From Pardosa pseudoannulata (lineage: Eukaryota; Arthropoda; Arachnida; Araneae; Lycosidae): a DNA stretch of 64,000 bases. This document shows, one piece after another, positions 25,462 to 36,381 of the stretch; positions within the stretch are counted from its first letter, which is position 1, and each line of letters starts with the position of its first letter. The notes beneath the pieces were generated by a model, which saw only the letters and a list, made by a program, of their open reading frames with translations, made no database searches and was not told the DNA's origin. Location: NCBI GenBank assembly GCA_032207245.1, contig CM063500.1, positions 20,528,024 through 20,592,023 on the forward strand, given 5' to 3'. A program made the translations under genes and the position numbers.

Positions 25462-26460
25462 TTATGTTATACTAATTCCAAAATTCCATAAGAATCCAGT
25501 TAAAATCTGTTCTGTTACAATGGGATCCAACACTTACCTCACGAAGGCCAACAATATGCTATTAAAATTGTTGAGTATAGTTTTAAAGAAAATAAATAGT
25601 AACGGTTGTTACATAGTAAAAAATAGTTTTGATGTTGTGAATAAAATTAAACATTTAGATAATATAATAAATTTAAAAACTTTTAATTTTGCAGACTTGT
25701 TCAATTCTATAGATATAAATAATGTAATGGATATCGTATTAAATTGCTATGAAAGATATGACCTAATGGAATTCATATCGTACAATAAATATAAATCCTT
25801 ACTTCAACTGGTTATTAATGAAACCTATCTTGGTGATGGTAAATCATTCTATAAACAAATACATGGTATTTCAATGTGGGGTGGCTGCTCGTCACCATAG
25901 GCAGATATATATATCTATAATTATGAATATAATACTCCACTACTTATTAATGTTAATTACATTAGATATGTAGATGATATTCTGGTTTGTTTAGTTTCTG
26001 GTTCTGATTTATTCTGGTTTGTTATATCTTAATATTTAAATAAATAAATAGTTGAGAAGAATGATTTAAATTTCGATTTTTATCCTAATAGTTTAAAATT
26101 AATTCAAAATAATTATAATGAAAATAATGGAGTAGATTTTCTTGATGTAAGTTTTTATTTGAAGGATGGTATCATTAATTACAACTTATCGGATAAACGT
26201 AACGATTTTAAATTTGATACGAATTGTATTATGTCTTGAAGAACATGTGTGAGTAAAAATGTTAAACGTAATGTTATTATAAACCTTTTTTAAATCGATG
26301 TAGTAAATTGGACAACAATAATGATGTAAGAGACAGTTATATTCGTACTTTCCTTAATTACTCACAAAAAAAAGACTTCCCTCTTGGTTTTCTCATTAAT
26401 ATAGTAAAAAATTATTTAAAACTTAATAGTAATGATTGTGTGTATCGATTCTTTAAATAA
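25462..26460 (+). pseudogene. Penelope-like reverse transcriptase fragment
   Basis: Immediately after the LINE tail an unrelated reverse transcriptase begins in mid-domain. Visible landmarks are IPKFHKNP (about 25470-25500), an FADLFNSID block (about 25690-25720), GISMWGGCSSP (about 25866-25898), an in-frame TAG, then IRYVDDIL with the catalytic Asp pair near 25973-25978, then FLDVSFYLKDG and YNLSDKRNDFKF further on. This motif set, with a PK-HK finger, a G-x-x-x-G-G-x-x-S-P block and a Y-x-DD, fits Penelope-like elements rather than LINEs or LTR elements. The N-terminal part is absent, so the LINE may have inserted here or the fragment was already truncated. No GIY-YIG endonuclease was identified. 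Inactive. Confidence 0.62.
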
Positions 26461-27080
26461 TCGAATATCTTAATATTTAAATAAATTTGTTAGGGTTATA
26501 TGTCATATTGTGTTGTACTTAGTGTAGTTTTTGTGGTTTTGCTTCGAGTCTTTTTAGTCTTCAATTTTTTATTTCTTTCTGGACGTATGATGTTGTGACT
26601 TCTATGAGTGTTGTTGCAACATAAAACTAGTTTAAATGGAGTGTGAAGTCACAACTCCTCACGGTCATTGGAAACATCATTCCTAATTTTCATTTTTTAG
26701 TCTGGTATTGTATTCCGTGGGCCTATATTTTATTAATTTGTACTTATGTATATATATATATATATATGTAATGAGACAGTCTTCTCGATGGGGTGTTGCA
26801 GTCATGGCCATAAAAATGATACCGTTTCAGCTATAGACCTTTATTAAGACAACTTTGAAGGACGGGTTCCCACTTCATCATAGGGACAAACTGAAGGGTC
26901 AGCTAGCATAAAGTTTTATTTACAAGACCATTAACACCTGGGTCAACATCTGTGGGAAAATATCTCTAGGAAAATCTGTCTCCGCTAGCGTGTATACCCT
27001 TTTTATTTGGAAATTTCCTAAATTGTCCGCTAGGGCCATGTAGGTTTATAATTGGCCAGGCCCCTTCTCTGAGGGCGTAA
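26461..27080. other. Non-coding DNA between retroelement fragments
   Basis: Contains a short (TA)n tract near 26748-26767 and unassigned sequence with several CpG words. It could be the 3' end of the Penelope-like element or an LTR/leader of the Gypsy fragment that follows. No coding frame is supported. Confidence 0.4.
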
Positions 27081-27082
27081 CC

Positions 27083-27985
27083 TGATATCCTGAAAGAAAT
27101 TACTACAGGCCACCACCACCACAGAGACAATTTCGTGATAAACCTCCATATCGACAGAGACGAACTTTCAGCTCCTGACCGTTTTTTCAGGTCGATGTTC
27201 AACTGCATCGAGCGAGAATATCGGCCATCATCGACACTGGGACAAGTATTAATGTCATACCTGAACTTTTAATTCCAAAAACTGTTTCATTAGCTCACAA
27301 TCCCCAAAGGACAATCTCGCACATCAAAACTGTTAAAGGATCTGTGGAGGTAAGAGGAATTATGTACATTCCTGTTAGAATAGGGAAAATTGTTCGCAAA
27401 ATTGAATTTTACATAATTGATTCCAACATAAAATATGCTTTGTTGTCTGCTGCATGTGTTAGACAGTTTTGTTTATATCTCAATTTCAAAAATTTACAAG
27501 TGTATCAATTTAGACATAATGTCACAAGTACTAGAGAATTAGATTTCAATGAAAATAACTTTGTGCATGTAAATAACAACAATGTAAATAAGGTATTGAA
27601 AGGTAATATGTTATATAATTGTGTTAATAATAATGACCAGTATAGTGCATGTAATAATAACAGTGATAACTGTATGACTGGTAATTGTAGTTCTAATCAA
27701 GATGAATTAACTAATCTTTTAAGTGTTTATGATGAAATTTTTGCTAAAAACAAGTATGATGTTGGCTGTATTCAACTTGAGCCTCAAAAGGTTATTTTAA
27801 CGTCAGAATTGCCCATATCATTGCGTCCTTATAGAGCATCCCCTAAGGATGACTCCGAAATTAAAAAACAAATCGATGAACTTTTGTCTGCTGATTTAAT
27901 TAAACCTTCGTGTAGCCCCAGTGGTCAATTTAGGTTAGGGGCTAAAAAGGGGAATGTAAAAAGACGCGGGAATTTTTACCCTTGA
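27083..27985 (+). pseudogene. Ty3/Gypsy fragment C: gag tail, protease, start of reverse transcriptase
   Basis: A truncated LTR-retrotransposon piece unrelated in detail to elements A and B. A basic, proline-rich stretch (YYRPPPPQRQFRDKPPYRQR, about 27090-27150) looks like a gag C-terminus and ends at a TGA near 27175. A different frame then carries an aspartic protease, with the Asp-Thr-Gly active site at 27232-27240 (IIDTGTSINVI). It runs without a stop to 27985. A typical Gypsy reverse-transcriptase entry follows the protease: YDVGCI, LTSELPISLRPYRASP, KKQIDELLSADLIKPS. The frame ends before any RT catalytic motif, a few dozen bases before a microsatellite, so RT, RNase H and integrase are missing. 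Confidence 0.8.
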
Positions 27986-28017
27986 TTTAAGTTTTGAAAA
28001 CCCCTGAGAATTTTCCT

Positions 28018-28019
<2 letters not shown>

Positions 28020-28089
<70 letters not shown>

Positions 28090-28096
28090 GTGTGTC
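28020..28096. repeat. (AT)n and (TG)n microsatellite
   Basis: An AT tract (about 28020-28052) is followed by a TG tract with one GC interruption (about 28058-28096). It marks the broken right end of Gypsy fragment C. Confidence 0.95.
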
Positions 28097-28171
28097 TAAC
28101 GGGTGAAATTATTTTTCAATGATTACACGGGAAATTATCCTCTATTATTGAATTGCTCGGTCTTACTGGCC

Positions 28172-28662
28172 TGTGAAAATAATGTTACGTTGGCCTAGTG
28201 TTTGAGAAAGAAGAAATAAAAACTCATTGCAAAACACATGGACAAATATGTCTTGATTAAATGACTTAATATAATTAAATAAATGCCTAAGGAATACCAC
28301 TGCAATACAACTTACCATTTGTAGACAGGAGAAACTCCTCTGGTTTCGGCGTCGGTCTCGCCATCATGGCGTCTTTTTTTTTTTTTTTTTTTTTCCCGTG
28401 ACGCTCCAAAAAATGTCTATCCCTCAAGCCGCGGATGCCAGCAGCGTTTCACTCTCTTCTCTCCTCTGGTAACAACCTTGTCTTCTAAAAAAATCCGACT
28501 GTCTCGGAGAAAAAAAACAAGGGTCCTTTCAGAACCGAGGGGTCAGAATCGCGCCAAACCAACTGGCCCATCTGTTGATCGGGAGAAGTCAGAAGTTTCT
28601 TTCTAGTCCAAACCAGTCCTGTTCTGGTATGTCTTTGACGAGGATTCACGGGATTATGTACA
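28172..28662 (-). repeat. 3' LTR of element A
   Basis: Aligns with the 5' LTR of the same element (35368-35881), sharing the GTTGGCCTAGTGTTTGAGAAA end, the CATCATGGCGTC segment and the GACGCTCCAAAAAATGTC segment. It ends in TGTGAAAAT (plus strand), equivalent to the CA end. The TGTAACAATAAGTTACA start of other family LTRs is reduced here to TGTACAT-like sequence, a small deletion. Divergence from the 5' LTR is clearly greater than in element B. Confidence 0.88.
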
Positions 28663-28677
28663 TCTCCCACGGTCTTT
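28663..28677 (-). promoter_or_regulatory. Polypurine tract of element A
   Basis: Minus-strand AAAGACCGTGGGAGA lies directly before the 3' LTR. This is where plus-strand DNA synthesis would be primed. The equivalent in element B is AAAGACCGGAGGAGA. Confidence 0.7.
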
Positions 28678-29557
28678 CAAAAAAAAAAAAGTGCTCATAC
28701 ATTTAATTATAAAAACCAGGAAGTGAAGATCATAATCATATTCTTTATGACATATTCGATAAATATTTGGATGTGATAAACCAGAGACACCCTTGTATCA
28801 GTGTAGAAGTTGTAAAGAATTATAAATATCAAGCTGATTTGCTGGTATTTCCTTAGGCATGTTTGCTGAATGTTAATTACAAAATTTTTTCTGTCGTGTT
28901 TTATAATGAGAAATTAACAAAAATGCATGATTAGTATATTTTAAAACTAAATATATAAATTACACAAAAGAATATAACCTTTCCCTCTCAAACATGTCAC
29001 AAAACCTATATCACTTGCAAAATTGATAAACATTACACTTATAATTATTTGTTTAAAAATTACACATTACACCACAAAATTTTATATTGATAAAATATTT
29101 AATAGTCATAAACTTGACACATTTCATTGGTATTAAATACAACATTACAGGTTTGTTCATCATAATAATATCCATCTATTTGAGCAAAATTAACAAGATG
29201 TCTTTCACTTTTTCACTACCTCAAAGAGTTTATAGTTATGGTCAATAAGGGTATCACAAATTCGTGCACAAAATTGAGTACCTTGTAGCTCAGCTCTTAC
29301 AAAGATATACCATACTTATGCTATTCGTCAGGTGATTTTTACTTATTTCTTTTTATTTTTTATTTTTTCCTAAATTTCCTGATAAAATTCGGACCTGCTT
29401 GCAATCCTATCAAAACTATGAAGGACGTCCCCCCCACAGTAGTGGAAATTAATTTCAAATCCATAAATGTTTAACAAAATGGAAACACCTGATAAGAATC
29501 ATATCATGGATTTTAAATTGTTTATAAAAATGAAAGTTTTTTATGTAAAATAATTTC
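28678..29557 (-). other. Long 3' spacer of element A between integrase and polypurine tract
   Basis: About 880 bp without a convincing reading frame. A homologous spacer occurs in element B (about 44038-44990), so it is a genuine part of the family rather than a chance insertion. A G-rich run (minus strand, near 29430-29437) looks like a second polypurine-type tract. No envelope-like protein could be recognised in either copy. Confidence 0.65.
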
Positions 29558-30640
29558 TCACATTAAATTTGAGCGTGGTTGGTTTAATTTAAATAATTTG
29601 CTTATGTAGAGTTTTATGCTTTTACTATCATGTTCATTTGAACTTTTATTATAAAATTATATTTTCTAAGTTTTCTTGTGATTGTGAAATGACCCTTATA
29701 TTTTGGTTGCAAAGAGTTGGGAGTCTGGAAGGAAGTTACATAAACATGATCACCGATTGCTGAAGAAGGTTTCTTGAGACCCTTGATATTCTTGGCCATA
29801 CTAGTAAAATAATCATTTTCATTTTCTGATACCTGCTGCTTGTTAAGTTCACATTGATTTTTTTGTCTATTGAAATAATTGGTATAATTTTCAACATAAC
29901 AGGATCATTATATAAACTTATGGGTATATTAAAGTGGGTTTCCTGCCAAAAAAAAAAAAAAAAAAAAATTGGATGGTGGGAATTGAGTAACCAGATGCTT
30001 AGAATTCTTGTAATAGAGTTTAAATAGGAAAAGATTTTTTGACCACTCAAATGTTTTTCAGAAAGAGAAGCAATGGTTTCCTTCCTTATTCTATGCACTC
30101 TTTGAATTAGGCCATTGGATTGTGGATAATAAATGGATGACTTCCTGAGCTGTATGCTTAATGAAGTTAAAAAATTTTCAAATTCATTGGCGCAGAAATA
30201 TGATCCGTTACCCGAAAGAAGAATTTGGAGAATTTCAAATCGAGAAAAATAAGTATTTAAGCAGTGTATGATTGAAATGGAACTAGTATTCTGAATAAGG
30301 ATAGCTTCAAGATAACGTGAATAGTGATCAATTATCGTTAAAATGTAATTTTTATTGTCCATATATCTGGGTAATTTTCCAACAATGTCTATGGCAATTA
30401 ATTCACCGGGAGCTAGATCCCTCTTAGGAATCATACTGGTGATGGTTTTAGAAATCTTAGGATTATACTGTAAACACTGTGAACAATTCTCAAAAAAATT
30501 CTTGGTATCCAAGAACATACCTTTCCAATAATAATTCCTTTTTAACAATTCATAAGTCTTTTGAGTACCAAAATGAGGAGCCTGCTCGGTGATAAGACAA
30601 TTTTTTACTAACTGTTTAGGAATTATAATTTTATTTTTTA
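29558..30640 (-). pseudogene. Element A integrase, catalytically dead
   Basis: Integrase inserts the retroelement cDNA into the genome. The main minus-strand frame is 30548-29736, continuing in a second frame to about 29558. Upstream, near 30590-30549, PHFGTQKTYELL and then C-SQC-type residues (CSQC near residue 22-25 of the main frame) form the N-terminal zinc-binding region. The catalytic core shows AIDIVGKLPRYMD with the first Asp. At the second catalytic position the frame reads SGNGSYF, Gly instead of Asp, and the third reads NGLIQRVHR, Gln instead of Glu, so two of three catalytic acids are lost. A frameshift near 29800 separates the C-terminal part (SFQTPNSLQPKYKGHFTITR). A poly-Phe insert (about 29950-29967) reflects an A/T-run expansion. 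Confidence 0.85.
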
Positions 30641-30852
30641 GATGTTTATTTTTAGTTTTTTTTTGTTATTAGAGTACAGCTTAATTTTTGAATAAGTTAC
30701 TCTAAGCATCAATAAAATATTTTGAACAAATATTTTTATCTTTAGATTCTATTTTCTTTATAATGTCTAAAATAAATGTATCCTGATGTTGATGAGTTCT
30801 AATATTTTCTAGACTTATCTGATCATTAGGAGCAAAAATATTAATATTAATA

Positions 30853-31272
30853 TTACAACTGTTTTTTCTGTTGTTCTCGAAAAAAAAAAATCCCCTGGAT
30901 TAGTAAACCTGATATATGCAAAATTTTATATATTATCTGTAAATATAATAACCAACGACTGACAATAGAGGGCTGTTTATCAAGATGAATATGAAAAGTA
31001 AATGGTTTTGCATCAATCAAAATGGTAAAAGATTTACCATAGAGATACTCTTGAAAGTGCTTTATAGACGCATATATAGCTAAAAGCTCACGACGAATTG
31101 AAGGGTACTTCGATTCCGCCGGTGAAAATTGTTTAAAATAAAACTCTAAAGGAAAAAATTTTGAATTGCATTTTTTTAGTAATATTCCACATAAAGCAGT
31201 TTTCAAAGAATCAGTAACTAAGTATAAATCATCGTCTTTATTTAAATTTGTAATGGTTGTTTTATTAAGCAT
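30853..31272 (-). pseudogene. Element A RNase H domain fragment
   Basis: RNase H removes the RNA strand during reverse transcription. The minus-strand frame shows LYLVTDSLKTALCGILL (first strand and first acidic residue), then FSPAESKYPSIRRELLAIYA with the conserved Glu, then FTILIDAKPFTF, the third acidic position. This is the usual order for Ty3/Gypsy RNase H. It is truncated by a frame change at its C-terminus. The join to the reverse transcriptase upstream is also frame-shifted. Confidence 0.8.
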
Positions 31273-32720
31273 AATAGACTGAATTTTTTAAAGGTCTTTT
31301 GCACCTTTCATTCCATACAAATGCTACATTTTTCTTAGCTAAATTAACAATTGGTTTAACTATATCTGCAAAATTATGTTTAAGATGACGGAAATAATTA
31401 ACCTTACCTAAAAAGGCCTGCGCCTTCTTAACATTCTTAGGAACAGGAAATTTAGTAACTTTAAGAATATTACCCTCATACGGAGAGCAACCATAGAAAT
31501 GTATATTATATCCTAAAAATGTGATATTTGACTTACATAATTGAAGCTTAGCAGGGTCAATAGTGTAACAATAAGTTACATTCGGTTCAGCTCCCCGTGG
31601 GTCTTCGTCGGGGACATGCCGGGGCAGGACCGGTTTGAATGCAGAGAAACTTCGGACTTCTTCCAGCCAGTAGAGGTGTCCTTTCGTTTGGGGAATTTTC
31701 ACCCTCCCTCCGCCGTTCTAGAGTGGACCCCTGTTTTTTCTCCGCGAAGAGTCGAAAAGTTTTGAGCGGACAAGGTCGTTACAAGAAGAAAAAAAGGTGA
31801 ACGGCTGGCTTCCACGGTTTGTGGGAGAACCCTTTGCAAAGAAAGCTTTGCCATTTTTTTAGGACCGGTGCCGACTAGATAGCAGACTTCGATCTACAAA
31901 TGATGAGTTGATTCCAGATGTATTCCTTAGGCATTTATTTAATTGTATATAATCATTTAATCAATACCTATTTCCCATGTGTTTCTTAATGAGTTTTAAT
32001 TTCTTTCTGAAACACTAGGCCAAAGTAACATTATTTCTCACAAATAGTTAGATTAAAATTTTTAAGCCTATCAAAAACTTTTTGATGTAAAGATTTCATC
32101 TGCGATATATTATCCGCAGCAATTATTATATCACCTAAAAAGAAAATCTGAATATGCTCGCCTAATATCCTTTAAACATTTGTTAATTGATGTGTGAAAA
32201 TATCAAGTGGAATATTTTGCACTTTTGGTGCAAAAAATTTTTTGGTGCAAAGGAAGATGAGTTGGCTGAAAATTACCTAATTCTGAACAAAAGGCAAGTT
32301 TTTCTTTGTTTGTTTCAATTTAATTTGGAAAAAGGCTGATTTGAGATCAAGTACGGAATATACGGTACAGAAATTTTCAGCAAATAGATCTTATAAGATT
32401 CAGTTATGCTGTTAAGCAACCTGTAGTCTACCACCATCCTGAACTTTAACTTTTTCAAATCTTCATTAGGAAGTGTCTTTTTTCGGACAAAAATTATAGG
32501 AAAAGCGTAATTAGAAGAACTTTGCTCTATTATACCAGCCTTTAATAATTTAGCTATCTCCTCTTGTACGAATTCTTCAGCTATTTTTGGTATAGGATCT
32601 GGTCTAGACTAAAGAAGGAATTCATGAAGCAACGTAAATTCTGGTATAACAGCATCGGTAGAACCTAATGCTTTGTAAGATTTAGAAAAAAACAGCATAG
32701 TTTTGTAAAAGCAAATTTGG
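31273..32720 (-). pseudogene. Element A reverse transcriptase, split by a solo LTR
   Basis: The minus-strand RT is broken in several frames. The N-terminal part near 32620-32400 reads IPKIAEEFVQEEIAKLL, then FPIIFVRKK and FRMVVDYRLLNS. Near 32130-32050 the catalytic box reads FLGDIIIAADN, so the Y-x-D-D motif has lost one Asp to Gly. The C-terminal part resumes at 31558 with IDPAKLQLCKSNITFLGYNI and continues through VPKNVKKAQAFLGKVNYFRHL and FVWNERC to about 31270. The two halves are separated by the 479-bp solo LTR at 31564-32042. Inactive. Confidence 0.83.
31564..32042 (+). mobile_element. Solo LTR nested in element A reverse transcriptase
   Basis: A single LTR of the element-B type, starting TGTAACAATAAGTTACA and ending CTCACA. 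It is flanked by the perfect 5-bp duplication AATAG (31559-31563 and 32043-32047). No internal sequence is present, so the element inserted and then lost its interior by LTR-LTR recombination. It interrupts the RT reading frame between the Y-x-D-D region and the ITFLGYNI segment, and so is younger than element A. Confidence 0.95.
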
Positions 32721-32902
32721 AATATCTTTTTTATCCTCGTCATTTAAACGAGATAAATTAAAATTATTTTTTGATATTTCTTCCCTTCGCAATTGCATTA
32801 TATCTTTTAATTGTAAATTATTTACTTGGAAATTTTCTTTCTTAGTAGAAATGTTATCAAATTATCATCCAATTTTTCTATGAAACCTAAAACCATATTT
32901 TT

Positions 32903-33630
32903 TCAGAAAGTTAACGCTTCATTTGAATTATTATCCATAATTGTATAGATATATTTTTTATCATGAATTGTATGAATAGATTCATTAATGTTAAACTTTT
33001 GACTTTTTCTATTTTTTGGGGAAAATTGTATGCTTTGATGATGTTGAAAAATTTCGGGAATTTTTAAAATTAAAATTTTGGATTCGTTAGGTTCTAATTT
33101 TGTATTTTTGAAAACTTTCCCAATATTTAAGTTCGATTTATTAGCAATTTTTTTAGAATCTTTCCTATTGCAATCTAATTGAGGAACAGTATTAGCAAAT
33201 TTAAATCTATTGTCTCCACAAATTAATTCCATTTTGGATGATTCAATAACTATATTTCTCCTTAGAAAGTCATAACTAGAATAATCTTATAGTTTGATCC
33301 CCAGCAATTTTGGGTGACATAAAATAAGTTATTAAACTATTTTTGCTGAATTTTAAATTTAATATTAACCGCTGACCTATAAGGAATGCTAGAACTATTT
33401 AAAGTCTGAATTTCAACCATACGTGAGATGTAATCTATCTTAGTAAATTCCTTTATTTGGATAAAACATCTGGCTGAATCAAACTTACATTTGCTCTAGT
33501 ATCAAGCAGAGCATCAAATTGGAACTTTCCAAAATTGACAGTTATAATTGGCATAAAGCATCGGTTTTTTTAATTCTACCTGATAGAACCATATTGCATG
33601 AAGAAGATTCAAATTTACTTTTTTTCTTTA
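32903..33630 (-). pseudogene. Element A protease and protease-RT linker
   Basis: Near 33560-33480 the minus strand reads FDALLDTRANVSLIQPDVL. This is the flap-and-active-site pattern of a retroviral-type aspartic protease, but with Arg in place of the usual Gly after Asp-Thr, so activity is doubtful. After a frame break, the frame 33232-32903 encodes about 109 residues, beginning MELICGDNRFKFAN and rich in Lys, Asn and Ile, in the position of the connector between protease and reverse transcriptase. The same sequences occur in A' (63600-64000). Confidence 0.72.
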
Positions 33631-33889
33631 GAGAATTTTCGTTGTCCATATTGTTTTTTAAGGTTTGTTTTGAAAAGTAACTACTTTTTCTGGATTCTTG
33701 ACACGTTATTTTTATTACAATATTTTTTAATGCTCTTGCCAGAAATCCGGTTTAAATTTTGATTTGAATTAGGTCTATTAGTTCTGCTTCTATATGGTCT
33801 ATAGAAATTATTCCGATATCCTTCTCAAAAATTTCGAGAATTTGAAGGCCTTAATGAATTAAAATTGGTTCAGGAGGAATTTTGTTGCT

Positions 33890-34712
33890 GGGAAGGAAAA
33901 TACCAGCATCTAGTTGTAAGATAATTTTTACCACAAATATGACATGTAACTCTATTCATTTCACTTAAATTTTTCATTCGTTTCTGCAATGCAAGATGTA
34001 TTACCGTTTTCGGGATGAAATTTTCTTAATTGCTCCGACAAATCTTGAATAGTTTTTTGATTTTCGGCTTGCGACTTCAGTAAGTTTTTAATCTGGGAGG
34101 TAAACAAATCACTATCTTATACTGAATTTTTTTCTGCCAATGCTTTTTCGATGTTTGTCGCCATTTTGATGGCTTGATCAAAATTTTTTGGGCCTAATTT
34201 TTTTAAATCAATTAGGACGTCTGCTTTTAGGGCATCAAAAAATTTAGCTAACTGAACGTTTTTGGATAACTTTAATAAATTTGGATTCTTGGAGTTATTA
34301 GGGTTAAAAAAATTTTTTGCATGAAGATTAATCTCTTCTGCTAAATCCCTAACACTTTGGATTGGCTTCTGGCATATTTTAGGAAAATTTTCCTGGCACT
34401 CCTGAAACGATTCTCTGCGTTCAAATTTCTGTCTCAACAACTTTTGCAATTCTTTAACATTTTTTTCTTGAGAAGCAACAGGATCCTCAATGATGTACCT
34501 TAATGCCGCTTCTTTTAAATTTAATTTAAACACAATTAATTGCTTTTCATCATTCCATGATTCTAAGTTTGTAACGATGTCAGTTTGATTAATAAAATGA
34601 TTAATATTCTCATGTTCTAAAACACCAAATTGCGCAATGATGATATTAAACTTGTAGCTATAATTTCTGAAATATCAATTAAATCCTTAGATCTAGTATG
34701 GTAAGAATACAT
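33890..34712 (-). pseudogene. Element A gag (capsid, degenerate zinc knuckle)
   Basis: Gag packages the element RNA. The homologous start is the minus-strand ATG at 34712 (MYSY, shared with element B), but the first part is frame-shifted. The open segment 34533-34117 covers the capsid core (MFKLNLKEAALRYIIEDP, then PIQSVRDLAEEINLHAKNFF, then ALKADVLIDLKKLGPKNFDQ). A +1 frame continues to a cysteine motif, CHICGKNYLTTRC (about 33950-33912). This resembles a CCHC knuckle but lacks the His and is one residue short. A' has the same knuckle defect plus a separate 4-bp frameshift. Confidence 0.85.
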
Positions 34713-35351
34713 TCATCAATGGATACAATTTCCTAATCTTAACGCATCACTTTTTTAAATTAAAATATTAACATTTTTTGAAAGTATAACCATTGTTTAG
34801 TAGTCATTAAAATATTTCATAGTATTATTTTAAGTTACACTCAATAATTATCAGTGTTAACGATACCTATCATATAACATAACACTTTTACATTCAATAC
34901 CAAATGATAACACAAAAATACCAAACAATAATAGAGTTTATATGAAAATTATTTATAGAAACACAAAATGCACAAATGTATAGAAAAAAATCATCTATGT
35001 TCTTAAATTCATCTCAATTAATAAGATCATTGTCTTAAAATACAACCATGTGAATACATTTCAAATCAAAATTAAAATATATTTCATGTAATTCATTTAA
35101 CATATATACAAATTAATATTCTTACATAGCTAAATCAATGTAAAGCAATTCATGTTTGAGTAGGGAAGAGTATTAGCATTTCAAACACAGCCATGGACAT
35201 ACAGTTTAGTAAAAAAAATTTTAAATTAATCTTAACAATAAAATACTGCCATGGTCATCTTCATTATTTAAAAGTTTAATCTAAGTTATTTAAAAATTGA
35301 TAGTTTCAAACGATCTCAATCACAAAACCAACGTACATCATCATTATCCTG

Positions 35352-35363
35352 GTCACGGCACCA
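35352..35363 (-). promoter_or_regulatory. Primer binding site of element A (tRNA-His type)
   Basis: Minus-strand TGGTGCCGTGAC lies four bases inside the 5' LTR. It is complementary to CCA plus the acceptor stem of animal tRNA-His as I recall that sequence, which would make tRNA-His the primer for minus-strand synthesis. Confidence 0.72.
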
Positions 35364-35367
35364 AAAA

Positions 35368-35881
35368 TGTGAAAATAATCTTACGTTGGCCTAGTGTTTG
35401 AGAAAGAAGAAATAAAAACTCATTAAAAAATTCATGGACAAATATGTTTTGATTAAATGATTTTATATAATTAAATAAATTTCTAAGAAATACAACTGGA
35501 ATACAACTTATCATTTGTAGATAGAGGAAACTCCTTTGGATTCGGAGTCGGTCTCGCCATCATGGCGTCGTTTTATCTTTTTTTTTTGTGACGCTCCAAA
35601 AAATGTCTATCCCGCAAACCGCAGATGCCAGCAGCGTTTCACCCTCTTCTCTGTTAACAACCTTGTCCTCTAAAAAAATCCGACTACCCTGGGGAGAAAA
35701 AACAGGGGTCCACTCAGAACCGAGTGGTCAGAATCACGCCAAACCAACGGGCCCTTCTATTGATTAGGAGAAGTCCGAAGTTTCTTTCTAGTTCAACTCG
35801 GTCCTGTTCTGGTATGTCTTTGACAATGACTCACGGGAAAAGGTAAAAAAAAAGCTGAACAGAATGTAACTTATTGTTACA
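35368..35881 (-). repeat. 5' LTR of element A
   Basis: A 514-bp LTR running from TGTAACAATAAGTTACA (minus strand, at 35881) to ATTTTCACA (at 35368). Promoter and polyadenylation signals would lie here; a TATATAATTAAATAAA-like stretch is visible near 35464-35480 on the plus strand. It matches the A' LTR at 61279-61794 almost base for base in reverse complement. Confidence 0.9.
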
Positions 35882-36381
35882 TGGTCCAATAAGAATATCT
35901 AAGTAATTTGCAGTCGTACAGAAGTTCAATGTTGTGGAACTTTAACCGTATAAGCGGCGACATCTTAATGAAATTTTCCCTCTTAAAATGTCCAGAGTGT
36001 TTAGAACTTGTTCCCTCCTTAAGAACGCTTTCCCACTTATCGACGAGACAACGTCTGTATCGGTCGGTAAATAATTCAACGATAACGCGGTATCGTGTTG
36101 TCTAGAAAGTAGTTCTTCCACTCTACTGATATCGTTTCATTTAAAGATGGCGGTAAGCTCGCACAAGTTTTATAATGACTGAAGTAGTAACTAACTTTTA
36201 TAGACTTAGTACAACAATTATTGTTAGAAAAGTAAATTTTAACTCTGTTTCATTGTACATATTTTAAAAACATTGGATGCTAGTACTTGCACCGATTTCT
36301 TGTATTCTTTTTACCGGTGGTATACTAGTGAAGCTTTGGCTCCGCCTCTTTTTTGTGAAAAGATCAATTTAACACTCACCG

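Larger units (their letters stand above)
28172..35881 (-). mobile_element. Element A: 7.7-kb Ty3/Gypsy LTR retrotransposon, decayed
   Basis: Read on the minus strand: 5' LTR (35881-35368), primer binding site, leader, gag, protease, reverse transcriptase (interrupted by a solo LTR), RNase H, integrase, a long 3' spacer, polypurine tract and 3' LTR (28662-28172). The pro-RT-RH-IN order defines Ty3/Gypsy. The flanks are TGGCC (28167-28171) and TGGTC (35882-35886), a plausible 5-bp target duplication with one change. All coding domains contain frameshifts, stops or lost catalytic residues, so it cannot move by itself. The part from 33160 upward recurs in reverse complement as element A' at 61279-64000. 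Confidence 0.9.

Noticed and set aside
25462..26800. Hammerhead ribozyme associated with the Penelope-like element
   Set aside because: I looked for the CTGATGA and GAAA core in suitable arrangement and did not find it.
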